This document shows, piece by piece, positions 1 through 7,175 of a stretch of DNA of 12,351 nucleotides. The notes beneath the pieces were generated by a model. The model saw only the letters and a program-made list of their open reading frames with translations. It did no database searches and was not told the DNA's origin. The first letter of the stretch is position 1, and each line of letters opens with the position of its first letter. The translations under genes were made by a program, and so were the position numbers. Origin of the DNA: Desulfocapsa sp. Its GTDB lineage: Bacteria; Desulfobacterota; Desulfobulbia; Desulfobulbales; Desulfocapsaceae. The stretch covers positions 1 to 12,351 of the forward strand of contig JAOZLI010000044.1 of NCBI GenBank assembly GCA_029934915.1, in the 5' to 3' direction.

Positions 1-537
1 TTTGGACCAACCACCGGTCAGGGATTTCAGGAACTTGCCCTGCATGATTTGGATGCAAATGGCTGGATTGATGAAAATGATCCTATCTTTTCCAGACTTC
101 GTATCTGGTCACCCGGAGAGTCTGGGGATGCCGGCCTTATTACTTTAAGTGAGGCAGGAGTTGGAGCAATTTGTTTAACTCATGATAAAACTGCGTTTCA
201 ATTAAGAGACCGTGAGAACATCCTTATGGGTGAAGTGGCGGCAAACGGTTTTTTTCTCACTGAAGGGGGAGAGGTGCGGCCGTTGCAGGAAATTAAACTT
301 GCCGTAAATGGTGGAGAAGGTCAGGCAGTAGAGAGAAACAGGATAGACGCTCAAAATTTTCTCCGCCAAATGGCTGCAATCCGGCAGGTTCAAATTCGGC
401 AATTTGCAAGAATTCAGTCGTCGCAACGTGGTCAGACTGAAGAACGTGATCTTCTTGAAAGGATATTTCCAGACTGGCTGAAGGAACGGGCACTTGCTTC
501 GGTGGAGGCGAGGAGGGCATCTCGGTCTGTTGTCTGA
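1..537 (+). CDS. C-terminal part of a calcium-binding (EF-hand-like) protein, 5' truncated
   Basis: The frame is open from the first base, so the gene begins outside the window; 178 residues are visible. Near the start, after an FGPTTGQGFQEL stretch, lies a 12-residue EF-hand/dockerin-like loop (D16-L-D18-A-N20-G-W-I-D24-E-N-D27) whose acidic residues fall at loop positions 1, 3, 5, 9 and 12. It is followed by an S-x-L-R-I-W strand and an E-A-G-V-G-A-I motif. This order (FG..G-F-x-E-L, DxDxNGWIDExD, RIW, EAGVGAI) is what I recall from C-terminal regions of large hypothetical VCBS/RTX-like proteins. The last 60 residues are Arg/Gln-rich and probably helical. A role in calcium-dependent folding or surface display is inferred. 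It converges on the minus-strand block. I am confident it is coding and only moderately confident of the family. Confidence 0.75.
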   Translation, partial: FGPTTGQGFQELALHDLDANGWIDENDPIFSRLRIWSPGESGDAGLITLSEAGVGAICLTHDKTAFQLRDRENILMGEVAANGFFLTEGGEVRPLQEIKLAVNGGEGQAVERNRIDAQNFLRQMAAIRQVQIRQFARIQSSQRGQTEERDLLERIFPDWLKERALASVEARRASRSVV

Positions 538-556
538 TTTGTTGAGTGTAAGATAG

Positions 557-592
557 AAAAAAGAGGTGTGGTAACTATTTCCCGCACCTCTT
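557..592 (-). terminator. Rho-independent terminator of the long minus-strand block
   Basis: Bases 561-571 pair with 582-592 (11 bp, one G-T wobble) around a 10-base loop. On the minus strand the stem runs straight into a T run (complement of the A run at 557-562). It lies about 38 bases past the stop of the TIM-barrel gene. On the plus strand no T run follows, so it should act mainly on minus-strand transcripts, though the hairpin also sits downstream of the converging plus-strand gene. Confidence 0.8.
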
Positions 593-629
593 CGTGATGA
601 AAATGTTATAGGCTTGGTGAGGATTTCAG

Positions 630-1439
630 CTAAAAATTCAGAAGATCCGTTCTGTCAAGATAGGCAAGAGCTGCCCATAAATCTTCCTCACTGTGAGGTT
701 CGAGGGTGACAAGGGGAGCCAGCTTATTTGCGGCAAGAAACTGAAAGAGTTCCTGGAAATTAAAATTCCCAAGTCCCAATGCAAGATGTTGGTCTGATAT
801 CCCATCGTTGTCATGCAGATGCAGTTGACCAAGCCAGGGTGAAAGTCTTGGCAGCCAATCTTGCCAGGGGCTTTTTGCAAAGCTCATAAGATGACCCACG
901 TCCAGACAAAAACCTACGTTGTCTGATTGCAGCGTGGTAAAAATTGTTTCATGGGCTGCAGGCCCAATTTCATAGGTATTCTCGAGCATGAGCAGACAGT
1001 TGTTCTTACGTGCAATATCATTTAATTCCCGCCAGGTTTCAAGAGCGCTTTCTGCCCATGCCTCCTTTTTGTATCCCTGTTTGTTTTCTTCAAAATTGAG
1101 ATGGCAAACAATGGATTTGGGTTGAAATATCGGTATCAGCTGGAATGCTTTACGCAACTTGTTACGACTGGCTTTCAGGATTTCGGGGTCAAGTGCTCCC
1201 GGTGCAAGATCAAAAAATGGAGCATGGAGAGTGCAGGAAAGATCATTTTTGATAAGTAGCTCTGCAATTTCCTTAAAATTATCGGTGGATTCCTCATAAA
1301 GACAGAGTCCTTCAAGACCAATTTCAGGCTGGATTTTATGCTCCAAAAAGAGATCAAGATAGCGACCTTTTAATTCATACCATGGGGCATTCACAAAACA
1401 GCGTGATGTTATGTGTTTGTATTTGTCAGTATTGTTCAT
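630..1439 (-). CDS. Sugar phosphate isomerase/epimerase-like TIM-barrel protein (xylose isomerase-like, AP_endonuc_2 family)
   Basis: The protein has 269 residues, the usual size for this family of metal-dependent TIM-barrel isomerases, epimerases and endonuclease IV relatives. Typical strand-end motifs appear in order: L-H72-A-P, C-H113-L-N, M-L-E153-N-T, F-C-L-D180-V-G-H183, L-H207-L-H209-D-N with D216-x-H218, and T-L-E247-P. Glu153, Asp180/His183, the His207/His209 group and Glu247 are the expected divalent-metal ligands. The fold and metal site are well supported; the substrate cannot be read from sequence. There is no signal peptide, so it is cytoplasmic. The ATG at 1439 is preceded by a purine-rich stretch with GGA about 13 bases upstream, a loose Shine-Dalgarno. 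It is the last gene of the minus-strand block, 73 bases after the sensor gene, and is followed by a strong terminator. Confidence 0.85.
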   Translation of the reverse strand: MNNTDKYKHITSRCFVNAPWYELKGRYLDLFLEHKIQPEIGLEGLCLYEESTDNFKEIAELLIKNDLSCTLHAPFFDLAPGALDPEILKASRNKLRKAFQLIPIFQPKSIVCHLNFEENKQGYKKEAWAESALETWRELNDIARKNNCLLMLENTYEIGPAAHETIFTTLQSDNVGFCLDVGHLMSFAKSPWQDWLPRLSPWLGQLHLHDNDGISDQHLALGLGNFNFQELFQFLAANKLAPLVTLEPHSEEDLWAALAYLDRTDLLNF

Positions 1440-1463
1440 CTGTTTTTTCTTTTCCTTTCTTTA

Positions 1464-1491
1464 CTTCATGTCCTTCATGCACTTCATGGTG
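1464..1491 (-). repeat. Three tandem 9-bp units (ATGAAGNNN) upstream of the TIM-barrel gene, copy 1
   Basis: Read on the minus strand, ATGAAG occurs three times at exact 9-base spacing, with spacers TGC, GAC and TAA, preceded by CACC. A diverged version with the same period lies at 8311-8338, upstream of the permease gene in the same orientation. The element ends 25 bases before the ATG at 1439. Its function is unknown. It may be a dispersed intergenic repeat or a leader element. The units also form an 8-codon mini-ORF ending in TAA, which may be coincidence. Confidence 0.65.
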
Positions 1492-1512
1492 ATTTGTCTT
1501 TTAACGATCCCA

Positions 1513-3081
1513 TCATCGTTCGCTAAGGTACTTAACCATCTGACTCATAGTGAGTTTTGTGTTTGATGGCCCCGATCGGATAAAGAAATCCTCATTCTTG
1601 CCTACAGTGAGAAAAACAGGCCTGCGTACCCGTTCACATTCTATGATCATGATTTCTTTCTCGTTTACGGTGACAACTTTTAGATGGATAAAGCGGGTGT
1701 ATTCGGCACCGATATGTGCGTTGAGCAGATTCTTAAAGTGGAGTCTGCATTTGTCTTCATTATCAAAGTTATCTGCATCAAGTCCAAGGATTTCTCCATC
1801 GTCAGCGACCCCAATAAGCAAAATGCCGCCATCGCTGTTCATAAAACCAACGACAGCTTTTAACCAGGCAAGCTCAATCTCTTTGCCGTTTTTACCGCTT
1901 TTCAGGTTAGCACGCATGGTTGATTTGAATTCAAGACTGGTGGACTCTCCTGCACGGATAAGATTAGTGATTTCTTTTTTATAGCTTATCATGTCAACGT
2001 GTTGCTGTGGCAGATCTTTGAGTTGATGGCTGTATCTGCGTACTAGAAAGATCGTCATGACAATACCCAATATAAGGATAGAGCCGATGAACAATCCAAA
2101 ACCTTTCCACTGCTGCTGAAAATTCTGGAAAATATCATCTTCAGGTATGAGCACAGCGACCCAGATATCATGATTTTCTTTGCTTAACGGGCTTAAGCCG
2201 AGCCACCATGTTTTACCGTTGTATTTCAAAGCGTCTGTTTGTGCGCTTCCCGTGTTGTTTTTAGCAAGTTTATCTGTTACAAGCGCGAGAAGGTCGTTTG
2301 AAATTAAGGAATTCTTACTAAGAATTGTTCCATTTTTTTCCAGGAGTAGAGCACGATTATTCTGGGTGATTTCGAATTGTGCCATAAATGTCATAAGGTC
2401 ATTCATGGTAAAAGAAATGGCTGATACTATACTTGAGCCGGGCTTGTCGTCGGCGATCCAGCGGATACTGAGCGTGATACCAGGTTCGTTTGTGGTTTTC
2501 AGTAAATAGGGTTCGCTTACAAAGAAATCCCCTTGCTGCACGCTGCTGATAGCTCCGCGAAACCAGCTTGTTTTACCGGACGCTGGTTTTGTGAACGTTA
2601 TTTCCTGTCTATCTTTTTGTTGCCGATTGACCCACTGAGAACGCTGTGATGTCTCTTTGGTGTTTTTCGTTATAATCCATTGATCATCTGTGTGGAATAA
2701 TCGTGTTTCAAAGCTATCTGCATCTGCGATGGTAATGGAATGGATATCAGGCTGTATTTCCATAAGAGCCTGGAACTGAGTAGCAAGTAAATCCACATTG
2801 TTGGGTTGCAAGAGTCCAGCTTCGCCCCATTTAGCCAGCATATGCATGGTATTGCCAAAGGGGACAAGAAAGTTGTTAAAGTGATTACGAACTGCACTAT
2901 TAGCCTTTGAAATAATAGCCGTCGAGATATCACGCTGGGATTGTATTCCCTGGATCATCGCAATACTGACAATAGCGCCTGTTGTGACAAACAGAATAAG
3001 CAGAATATCACGAAACAAACGGCGTTTTATATTTTTGGGACAGCCCTTCAGCAGGTCGACAAGGGTCGAAAACAGTGCCAT
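1513..3081 (-). CDS. Membrane sensor: dCache-like periplasmic domain fused to cytoplasmic AlbA_2/Schlafen-like domain
   Basis: The protein has 522 residues. A short basic N-terminus precedes TM1 (about 24-45). A periplasmic region of about 280 residues resembles a dCache/PAS-type ligand sensor. TM2 spans about 327-347, followed by a basic R-R-Y stop-transfer. After a short linker comes an AlbA_2 (divergent AAA_4, Schlafen-type) domain at about 372-520: E379-S-T-S-L-E384-F-K, then G-F-M-N-S-D-G-G-I-L-L-I-G-V with D427/D428, and a late F-F-I-R-S-G motif. The E-x4-E pair and the later Asp resemble the acidic residues of the Schlafen nuclease core. AlbA_2 domains are usually in soluble, nucleic-acid-linked proteins, so this topology is unusual. 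There is no kinase, GGDEF or methyl-accepting domain. The ATG lies 3 bases past the nhaA stop, so the two are probably translationally coupled. I infer a signal-responsive effector; ligand and output are unknown. Confidence 0.82.
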   Translation of the reverse strand: MALFSTLVDLLKGCPKNIKRRLFRDILLILFVTTGAIVSIAMIQGIQSQRDISTAIISKANSAVRNHFNNFLVPFGNTMHMLAKWGEAGLLQPNNVDLLATQFQALMEIQPDIHSITIADADSFETRLFHTDDQWIITKNTKETSQRSQWVNRQQKDRQEITFTKPASGKTSWFRGAISSVQQGDFFVSEPYLLKTTNEPGITLSIRWIADDKPGSSIVSAISFTMNDLMTFMAQFEITQNNRALLLEKNGTILSKNSLISNDLLALVTDKLAKNNTGSAQTDALKYNGKTWWLGLSPLSKENHDIWVAVLIPEDDIFQNFQQQWKGFGLFIGSILILGIVMTIFLVRRYSHQLKDLPQQHVDMISYKKEITNLIRAGESTSLEFKSTMRANLKSGKNGKEIELAWLKAVVGFMNSDGGILLIGVADDGEILGLDADNFDNEDKCRLHFKNLLNAHIGAEYTRFIHLKVVTVNEKEIMIIECERVRRPVFLTVGKNEDFFIRSGPSNTKLTMSQMVKYLSER

Positions 3082-3084
3082 GCA

Positions 3085-4458
3085 TTATACCTCTGATACT
3101 TTTTTAGTGGAGAAGAGCAAGGCTATATATCCACAGATTCCTGCAGCAAGGGAGGCACACAGAATACCTGTTTTTGCATTTAGAAGATATTGTTCATTGT
3201 CAAATGCCAGACCTGCAATAAAAATAGACATGGTGAAACCGATACCGGCAAGGAGGCTGACACCTGCAATTTGCTGCATGGTCACGCCTTGTGGGAGCCG
3301 ACTCCAGCCAAGTTTAACCACCAGCCAGGAGAAAGAAAATATTCCAAGGAGTTTACCACCAATTAGACCTGCCATTATACCAAAGGTAACGGGATGGGAA
3401 AGGGTAGCCGAAAGGGTTGAGATTTCGATGGGAATCCCTGCATTGGCCAGGGCAAAGATGGGGATAATCAGAAAAGAAACCCAAATGTGGAGTTTATGTT
3501 CCATCCGTTGCAGGGGACTTTCCATACAGTGGACAAAGTCTTCCATGGATTGCAGTATTTTCTGTTGTGCACCGCTTTGCATAATATGCTTGTCGTCTTC
3601 TTGGATTGCTTCAAACTTTCCATTTAACTGACGCATCCGTCTGACAAAGGGATTAGCTTTACAGAGAGAATTTGCAGGAACAGTAAGGGCTGTCAGCACA
3701 CCAGCAAGGGTAGCATGCACACCGGATTCAAGCATGCCAAGCCAGAGCAGTAAACCAAAAACTATATAGGGCAGAGGCCTGCGGATTCCAGCAATATTAG
3801 AAAGAATGAGCAGAGCAAAGGCAACTCCAGCAAAAGCCAGAGCCGTCATGTTGATCTGATCGGTATAAAAAGCTGCAATAACCAGTACTGCACCTAGATC
3901 GTCGACAATGGCCAGTGCAAGTAAAAAACCGATAAGGGCCCTTGGGATACGTTTTCCCAGCAGTGCAAGTACGCCAAGAGCAAAGGCGATATCCGTGGCC
4001 ATTGGCACACCCCAGCCAGCAATGGTATCCGAGCCGAAATTAAACACAGCATAAATGAGTGCAGGAACTACCATACCCCCAATTGCCGCAGCAATGGGCA
4101 AAATAGCCTGCTTTCGATCGGCCAGTTCTCCCACCAGGATTTCACGTTTAATCTCAAGCCCCACGGTGAAAAAGAAGAGTGCCATAAGGCCATCGTTGAT
4201 CCAGTGGTGCAGGCTGTGACTGATGTTGTAGTCTGCGCTGCCAATGGTGATTTGTGTATGCAGTATGGATTCGTACAGTGGCAGCAGGCCACTATTTGCA
4301 ATAACCATTGCAAGCACGGTACATGCCATAAGCAGCAGGCCGGAGGAGGCCTCATCGTGCACAAATTCTTCAAAAGGCGTCAGAGCTTGCCTGAAACTGC
4401 GCTCAACTGAATTCCCAAAAAATTTGGTTCTACATCCTTTAGAGTTTTCTTTTGTCAT
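3085..4458 (-). CDS. nhaA: Na+/H+ antiporter NhaA
   Basis: NhaA exchanges cytoplasmic Na+ (or Li+) for external protons across the inner membrane. From the ATG at 4458 it has 457 residues, longer than the roughly 390 of E. coli NhaA. The extra length is mostly a charged loop (about 264-320) before an I-P-I-F-A-L-A-N-A-G-I motif, as in the longer members of the family. Key residues are present: M-A-T-D156-I-A-F-A-L-G (equivalent of D133), A-I-V-D186-D187-L-G-A (the ion-binding Asp pair, D163/D164) and G-G-K369-L-L-G (equivalent of K300). The 30-residue spacing between the first two sites equals that of E. coli. A longer frame opens at 4542, but it would overlap the lipoprotein gene by 80 bases and add 28 hydrophilic residues. 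The 4458 start sits 4 bases after that stop with AGGTG about 10 bases upstream, so I prefer it. It sits in an envelope-lipid operon, which is not its usual place. Confidence 0.95.
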   Translation of the reverse strand: MTKENSKGCRTKFFGNSVERSFRQALTPFEEFVHDEASSGLLLMACTVLAMVIANSGLLPLYESILHTQITIGSADYNISHSLHHWINDGLMALFFFTVGLEIKREILVGELADRKQAILPIAAAIGGMVVPALIYAVFNFGSDTIAGWGVPMATDIAFALGVLALLGKRIPRALIGFLLALAIVDDLGAVLVIAAFYTDQINMTALAFAGVAFALLILSNIAGIRRPLPYIVFGLLLWLGMLESGVHATLAGVLTALTVPANSLCKANPFVRRMRQLNGKFEAIQEDDKHIMQSGAQQKILQSMEDFVHCMESPLQRMEHKLHIWVSFLIIPIFALANAGIPIEISTLSATLSHPVTFGIMAGLIGGKLLGIFSFSWLVVKLGWSRLPQGVTMQQIAGVSLLAGIGFTMSIFIAGLAFDNEQYLLNAKTGILCASLAAGICGYIALLFSTKKVSEV

Positions 4459-4462
4459 GGTC

Positions 4463-5065
4463 TTATTGCACCTGAATGATTTGGTTTGCAATTTCCTGGC
4501 ACAGTTTAGTAAGTGCCATGCTGAGCCCAGAGGCCAATGCATCGTACCCGGAGTCTTTGGGTGTTATCGTATGGGTAGAAGTGGAACTGAAAAGAATGGA
4601 TTGATCGCTATTTTTTATGATTTTCCACCTCGCTTCAAGAAAGGCATTGCCCACGGTGTCCTTTTCAAAATGGAAGAAATCCATTGCCAATCGTATTCCC
4701 TTTGTTCCACTTGATTCTGGATAAGAATATGTTTTTTCATGATCAAGATCAAGGATCAGATTTTGGATGATGAGTTGGGAAAGCATTTCATCTAGATTGC
4801 CGGCCCAGTGATGTTGCTCCAGGAGGATTGATGAATGTTGCGAATTTTGCTTAACCAATGGTCCCTGTCCCAGAAAAGAACCCACCCGGATAGGCCCTAC
4901 AAGTATTGTATCGAGCGCATGTACTTGTGCTGAAGATTGCAGGGTGCTAACGTGTAATTGGTGATATTGCACCTGCAGTGGGGGGCTCATACAGCCGAAG
5001 ATGCCGACGCAGAAAAACAACAGGCTTCCTGTAATCCTGACACACAAGCATTTATTGTTGTTCAT
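4463..5065 (-). CDS. PqiC-like ABC-type transport auxiliary lipoprotein
   Basis: The protein has 200 residues. The N-terminus is a lipoprotein signal: basic start, hydrophobic stretch at about 11-24, then lipobox I-F-G-C25. The residue after Cys25 is Met, not Asp, so sorting to the outer membrane is expected. The rest fits the ABC_trans_aux/PqiC family, seen in L-V-G-P-I-R-V at about 54-60, a conserved central F-x-F, and a C-terminal L-x-x-L-x-x-E-I-A-x-Q-I helix. Members pair with MCE proteins and are thought to dock the MCE tunnel at the outer membrane. The ATG at 5065 overlaps the upstream MCE gene by 14 bases and has AGGAG 6 bases before it. An earlier ATG at 5092 lacks such a site and would put nine residues before the signal peptide. 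The next gene, nhaA, starts 4 bases after the stop. Confidence 0.85.
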   Translation of the reverse strand: MNNNKCLCVRITGSLLFFCVGIFGCMSPPLQVQYHQLHVSTLQSSAQVHALDTILVGPIRVGSFLGQGPLVKQNSQHSSILLEQHHWAGNLDEMLSQLIIQNLILDLDHEKTYSYPESSGTKGIRLAMDFFHFEKDTVGNAFLEARWKIIKNSDQSILFSSTSTHTITPKDSGYDALASGLSMALTKLCQEIANQIIQVQ

Positions 5066-6116
5066 TGATATCTCCTGTTTGCTGAAGACCAAATATCAGG
5101 GAGTCGGGGTTACGCGAAATAAAATCACTGAGTTGTTTAATCGAGCTTGATGTCGTTTCTAATTGGCGTAGCGTTTCGCTTAGCCGATGATAGAGCGGAG
5201 AAGAGGGTTGTAATGTCTGTTCTGCCTGGTTGAGTAACTGGTTGGCCTGGAGCAGGGTGTTGTCAAGATTGTCCAGTGTTTTGGCGAAACTTGTAGCTAC
5301 AGGTTGAATATGCTGATCAAGCGTTGTGATAACTGTATTGGCGTGGAGCGTCAGAGCGTTGATATCATCAAGTTCCTTGTTCACTTTTTGGAGAATTGGG
5401 TCTACTCCAGTATTAATTTTGCCAAGGATTGCGTGTAAGTTCTCACTGGCAGCAACAAGATCATTAACCAGTGTTTGCGTCTTTTCCTGGCTCAGGGCCT
5501 GAGAAAGGCTTTTTGCTAATGTGTCAAGGGATTCAAATGTACTCAAAACCTTATGATACAGTCTGCCAAGATCCATATCTCCCAGAACTTTTTGCATCTG
5601 ATGCATATCAGATGGCAGGGTAGGGATCTCGAGGTATTTACCTCGCTGATCCTGGTACACAGCTATGGTGTTATTATATATAGCAAGATCAATATAACGC
5701 TTCCCGGTAACAAGACTTATGGTTTTTAGTTTTGCCCTGAGTCCTTGTTTGATCATAGATTCTATAAAGGCATCCACTCCCTGAGGACTGTTAAACTCGG
5801 CACCGGTTATGACCATTTCCGGATTAGTATCAAAGGCAATGATAACAGGAATAATGACGTTATGTTCTCGAGGGCCACGCTCTTTGATCTGGATCTTTAT
5901 CTCTTTTACCTGGCCGACTGTTACACCCATATAGGTGACGGGCGCACCAACACTTAAGCCTTTGAGGGAATCGTCAAAGTAGGCGATGACCAGATTTTCC
6001 TTGTTAAAGAACTTAGATCCGGCAAATAAAACAACTCCGGTCATAAAAATAAATATGGAGAGGGAGACAAAAACACCGATCATTACCGGTTGCATTTTTT
6101 TTGTATGTTGCTTCAT
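5052..6116 (-). CDS. MlaD/PqiB-like MCE-domain lipid-transport protein
   Basis: The protein has 354 residues. A single N-terminal membrane anchor (about 11-33) is followed by one MCE domain (about 40-147), with the characteristic G-A-P-V-T-Y-M-G-V-x-V-G-Q-V segment at 58-70. A hinge E-I-P-T-L-P-S (163-169) leads into a long helical region (170-325) with many L/A/Q heptad-like positions. The tail S-x-x-I-x-x-L-x-x-F-I-x-x-N-P-D-S-L-I-F-G-L is typical of PqiB/MlaD-type C-termini. MCE proteins form hexameric rings and periplasmic tunnels for phospholipid. The helical tail suggests a longer tube than E. coli MlaD, with PqiC at the far end. The start at 6116 lacks a strong Shine-Dalgarno. The gene is separated from its ATPase partner by 266 bases containing a repeat element, and overlaps the lipoprotein gene. 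Confidence 0.92.
   Translation of the reverse strand: MKQHTKKMQPVMIGVFVSLSIFIFMTGVVLFAGSKFFNKENLVIAYFDDSLKGLSVGAPVTYMGVTVGQVKEIKIQIKERGPREHNVIIPVIIAFDTNPEMVITGAEFNSPQGVDAFIESMIKQGLRAKLKTISLVTGKRYIDLAIYNNTIAVYQDQRGKYLEIPTLPSDMHQMQKVLGDMDLGRLYHKVLSTFESLDTLAKSLSQALSQEKTQTLVNDLVAASENLHAILGKINTGVDPILQKVNKELDDINALTLHANTVITTLDQHIQPVATSFAKTLDNLDNTLLQANQLLNQAEQTLQPSSPLYHRLSETLRQLETTSSSIKQLSDFISRNPDSLIFGLQQTGDINEQQ
5072..5076 (-). promoter_or_regulatory. Ribosome binding site that fixes the PqiC-like lipoprotein start
   Basis: On the minus strand AGGAG lies 6 bases before the ATG at 5065, inside the end of the MCE gene. It favours this start over the in-frame ATG at 5092 and suits translational coupling. 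Confidence 0.7.
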
Positions 6117-6164
6117 TTATACTGCTCAGGTTGTGTAGGTTAAAGGCTGTTAGTAAAAAAAATG

Positions 6165-6333
6165 GTAACTATTCAGCTCAACAGATTTTATTTTTCCCTG
6201 CTTGTATGATCGGGGACAGAATGATTTTCGAAAAAAGACTCGAAAAAAATTCAGTCCCCTAAGCTAGGTGGAAAAATTAAGGTAAGCGTAGACTCCGAGT
6301 CCCCGGTTTGAAAGCAACTTGCTGAATAGTTAC
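6165..6333. mobile_element. MITE-like palindromic element between ATPase and MCE genes
   Basis: The ends are a perfect 13-bp inverted repeat, GTAACTATTCAGC (6165-6177) and GCTGAATAGTTAC (6321-6333). Inside is a second imperfect palindrome, 6212-6231 pairing with 6240-6259 (17 of 20 positions) around an 8-base loop and beginning GGGGACAGAATG. A small 11-base palindrome GACTCCGAGTC lies at 6291-6301, followed by CCCC that could pair with the GGGG at 6212. No ORF of useful size is present, so it would need a transposase supplied elsewhere. No clear target-site duplication is seen; both flanks are A-rich. About 48 bases separate each end from the neighbouring gene. It could be a MITE or a REP-type element. 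Confidence 0.7.
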
Positions 6334-6382
6334 AAAAATTGTTAACACATCTGATTCTCATGATAGTTTACCGTAGAAATAG

Positions 6383-7165
6383 CTAATATGCAGAATCGTT
6401 TGTCTGGTCATCAGTTGTGCTACGACTCAAGAATTGTCTCACTTTAATATTCTCACTTGCTTTGGCAAGGGATTTCGGGTTGCCGGTGGTGAGCATGGTG
6501 CGTGTCTCGGGATCTAGGAAAACAGAGTCATCGGCGAGGGCAAAGATTGAAGGCAGTTCGTGGGTAACGATTACGATGGTTGCGCCAAGGCTGTCACGGA
6601 GTTCCAGGATAAGATCATCAAGCATTTTTGAGCTGATAGGATCGAGCCCTGCAGAGGGTTCATCGAAAAAGAGAATATCAGGATCAAGCGCAATGGCACG
6701 CGCTAGTCCTGCGCGTTTTCGCATACCGCCACTGATCTCCGAAGGGAGAAAATCAGCAAAGCCTTTCAGTCCCACAAGTGCCAGCTTTATTTCCACCAGT
6801 TCGGCAATATCATGGCGTGAAAGCTTGGTGAACTGGCGTAAGGGTAGCGCTACATTCTGGCCGATACTCATTGAGCTCCAGAGTGCACCGGACTGATATA
6901 ATACCCCGGAACGTTGCATCAATTGCACTCTTTTTTTGGAAGAACTTTCCCAGAAATCAGAGTCCCGAATTATGATATTTCCGGCAGCAGGACGTTTTAA
7001 GCCGGTCAGATGTCTGAGCAGGGTGGATTTCCCACAACCTGACTCGCCCATTATAGCGAAAATAGAACCCTTATAAATGGAAAAGCTAAGGTTGCGCTGC
7101 AAAACAAAATCACCATAGGCCATGGTGAGCTCGCGAACGTCTATAAGGGGTTCTTGTTTAGCCAT
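6383..7165 (-). CDS. MlaF-type ABC transporter ATPase (lipid transport)
   Basis: The protein has 260 residues from the ATG at 7165. It is a complete ABC ATPase: Walker A G40-E-S-G-C-G-K46-S-T, Q-loop Gln91 (Y-Q-S-G-A-L-W), signature S145-G-G-M-R-K-R, Walker B I-L-F-F-D168-E169-P, D-loop S-A-G-L-D and switch His202 (V-T-H-E). The SGGMRKRxGLARAIALDPDILFFDEP type of signature is typical of the Mla/Ttg2/TGD3 branch that works with MlaE permeases. It should power lipid movement through the MlaE-MCE complex at the inner membrane. A longer frame reaches back to 7294 but overlaps the permease gene and adds no domain, so the 7165 start, 10 bases after the permease stop, is preferred. Its Shine-Dalgarno is weak, suggesting coupling to the permease. 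The natural partner gene (MCE) follows only after a repeat element. Confidence 0.93.
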   Translation of the reverse strand: MAKQEPLIDVRELTMAYGDFVLQRNLSFSIYKGSIFAIMGESGCGKSTLLRHLTGLKRPAAGNIIIRDSDFWESSSKKRVQLMQRSGVLYQSGALWSSMSIGQNVALPLRQFTKLSRHDIAELVEIKLALVGLKGFADFLPSEISGGMRKRAGLARAIALDPDILFFDEPSAGLDPISSKMLDDLILELRDSLGATIVIVTHELPSIFALADDSVFLDPETRTMLTTGNPKSLAKASENIKVRQFLSRSTTDDQTNDSAY

Positions 7166-7175
7166 AAATACTTTG

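Noticed and set aside
571..579. GTAACTATT inside the terminator loop, the same nine bases as the end of the 6165-6333 element
   Set aside because: Only nine bases match, with no partner inverted repeat nearby; the sequence is fully explained as part of the terminator hairpin and loop.
1503..1520. Six-bp hairpin (AACGAT / ATCGTT) at the end of the sensor gene
   Set aside because: It overlaps the last codons, is short, and has no T run on the minus strand, so it is not a convincing terminator.
2984..3631. Plus-strand open frame of 215 codons across the sensor/nhaA junction
   Set aside because: It is antisense to two well-supported genes, spans their junction, is rich in Arg/Ser/Ile/Pro of antisense type and shows no domain; it is a shadow of the real genes.
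4459..4542. N-terminal extension of NhaA by 28 residues
   Set aside because: It lies inside the lipoprotein coding sequence, adds residues unlike NhaA, and the inner ATG at 4458 has better spacing to the upstream stop.
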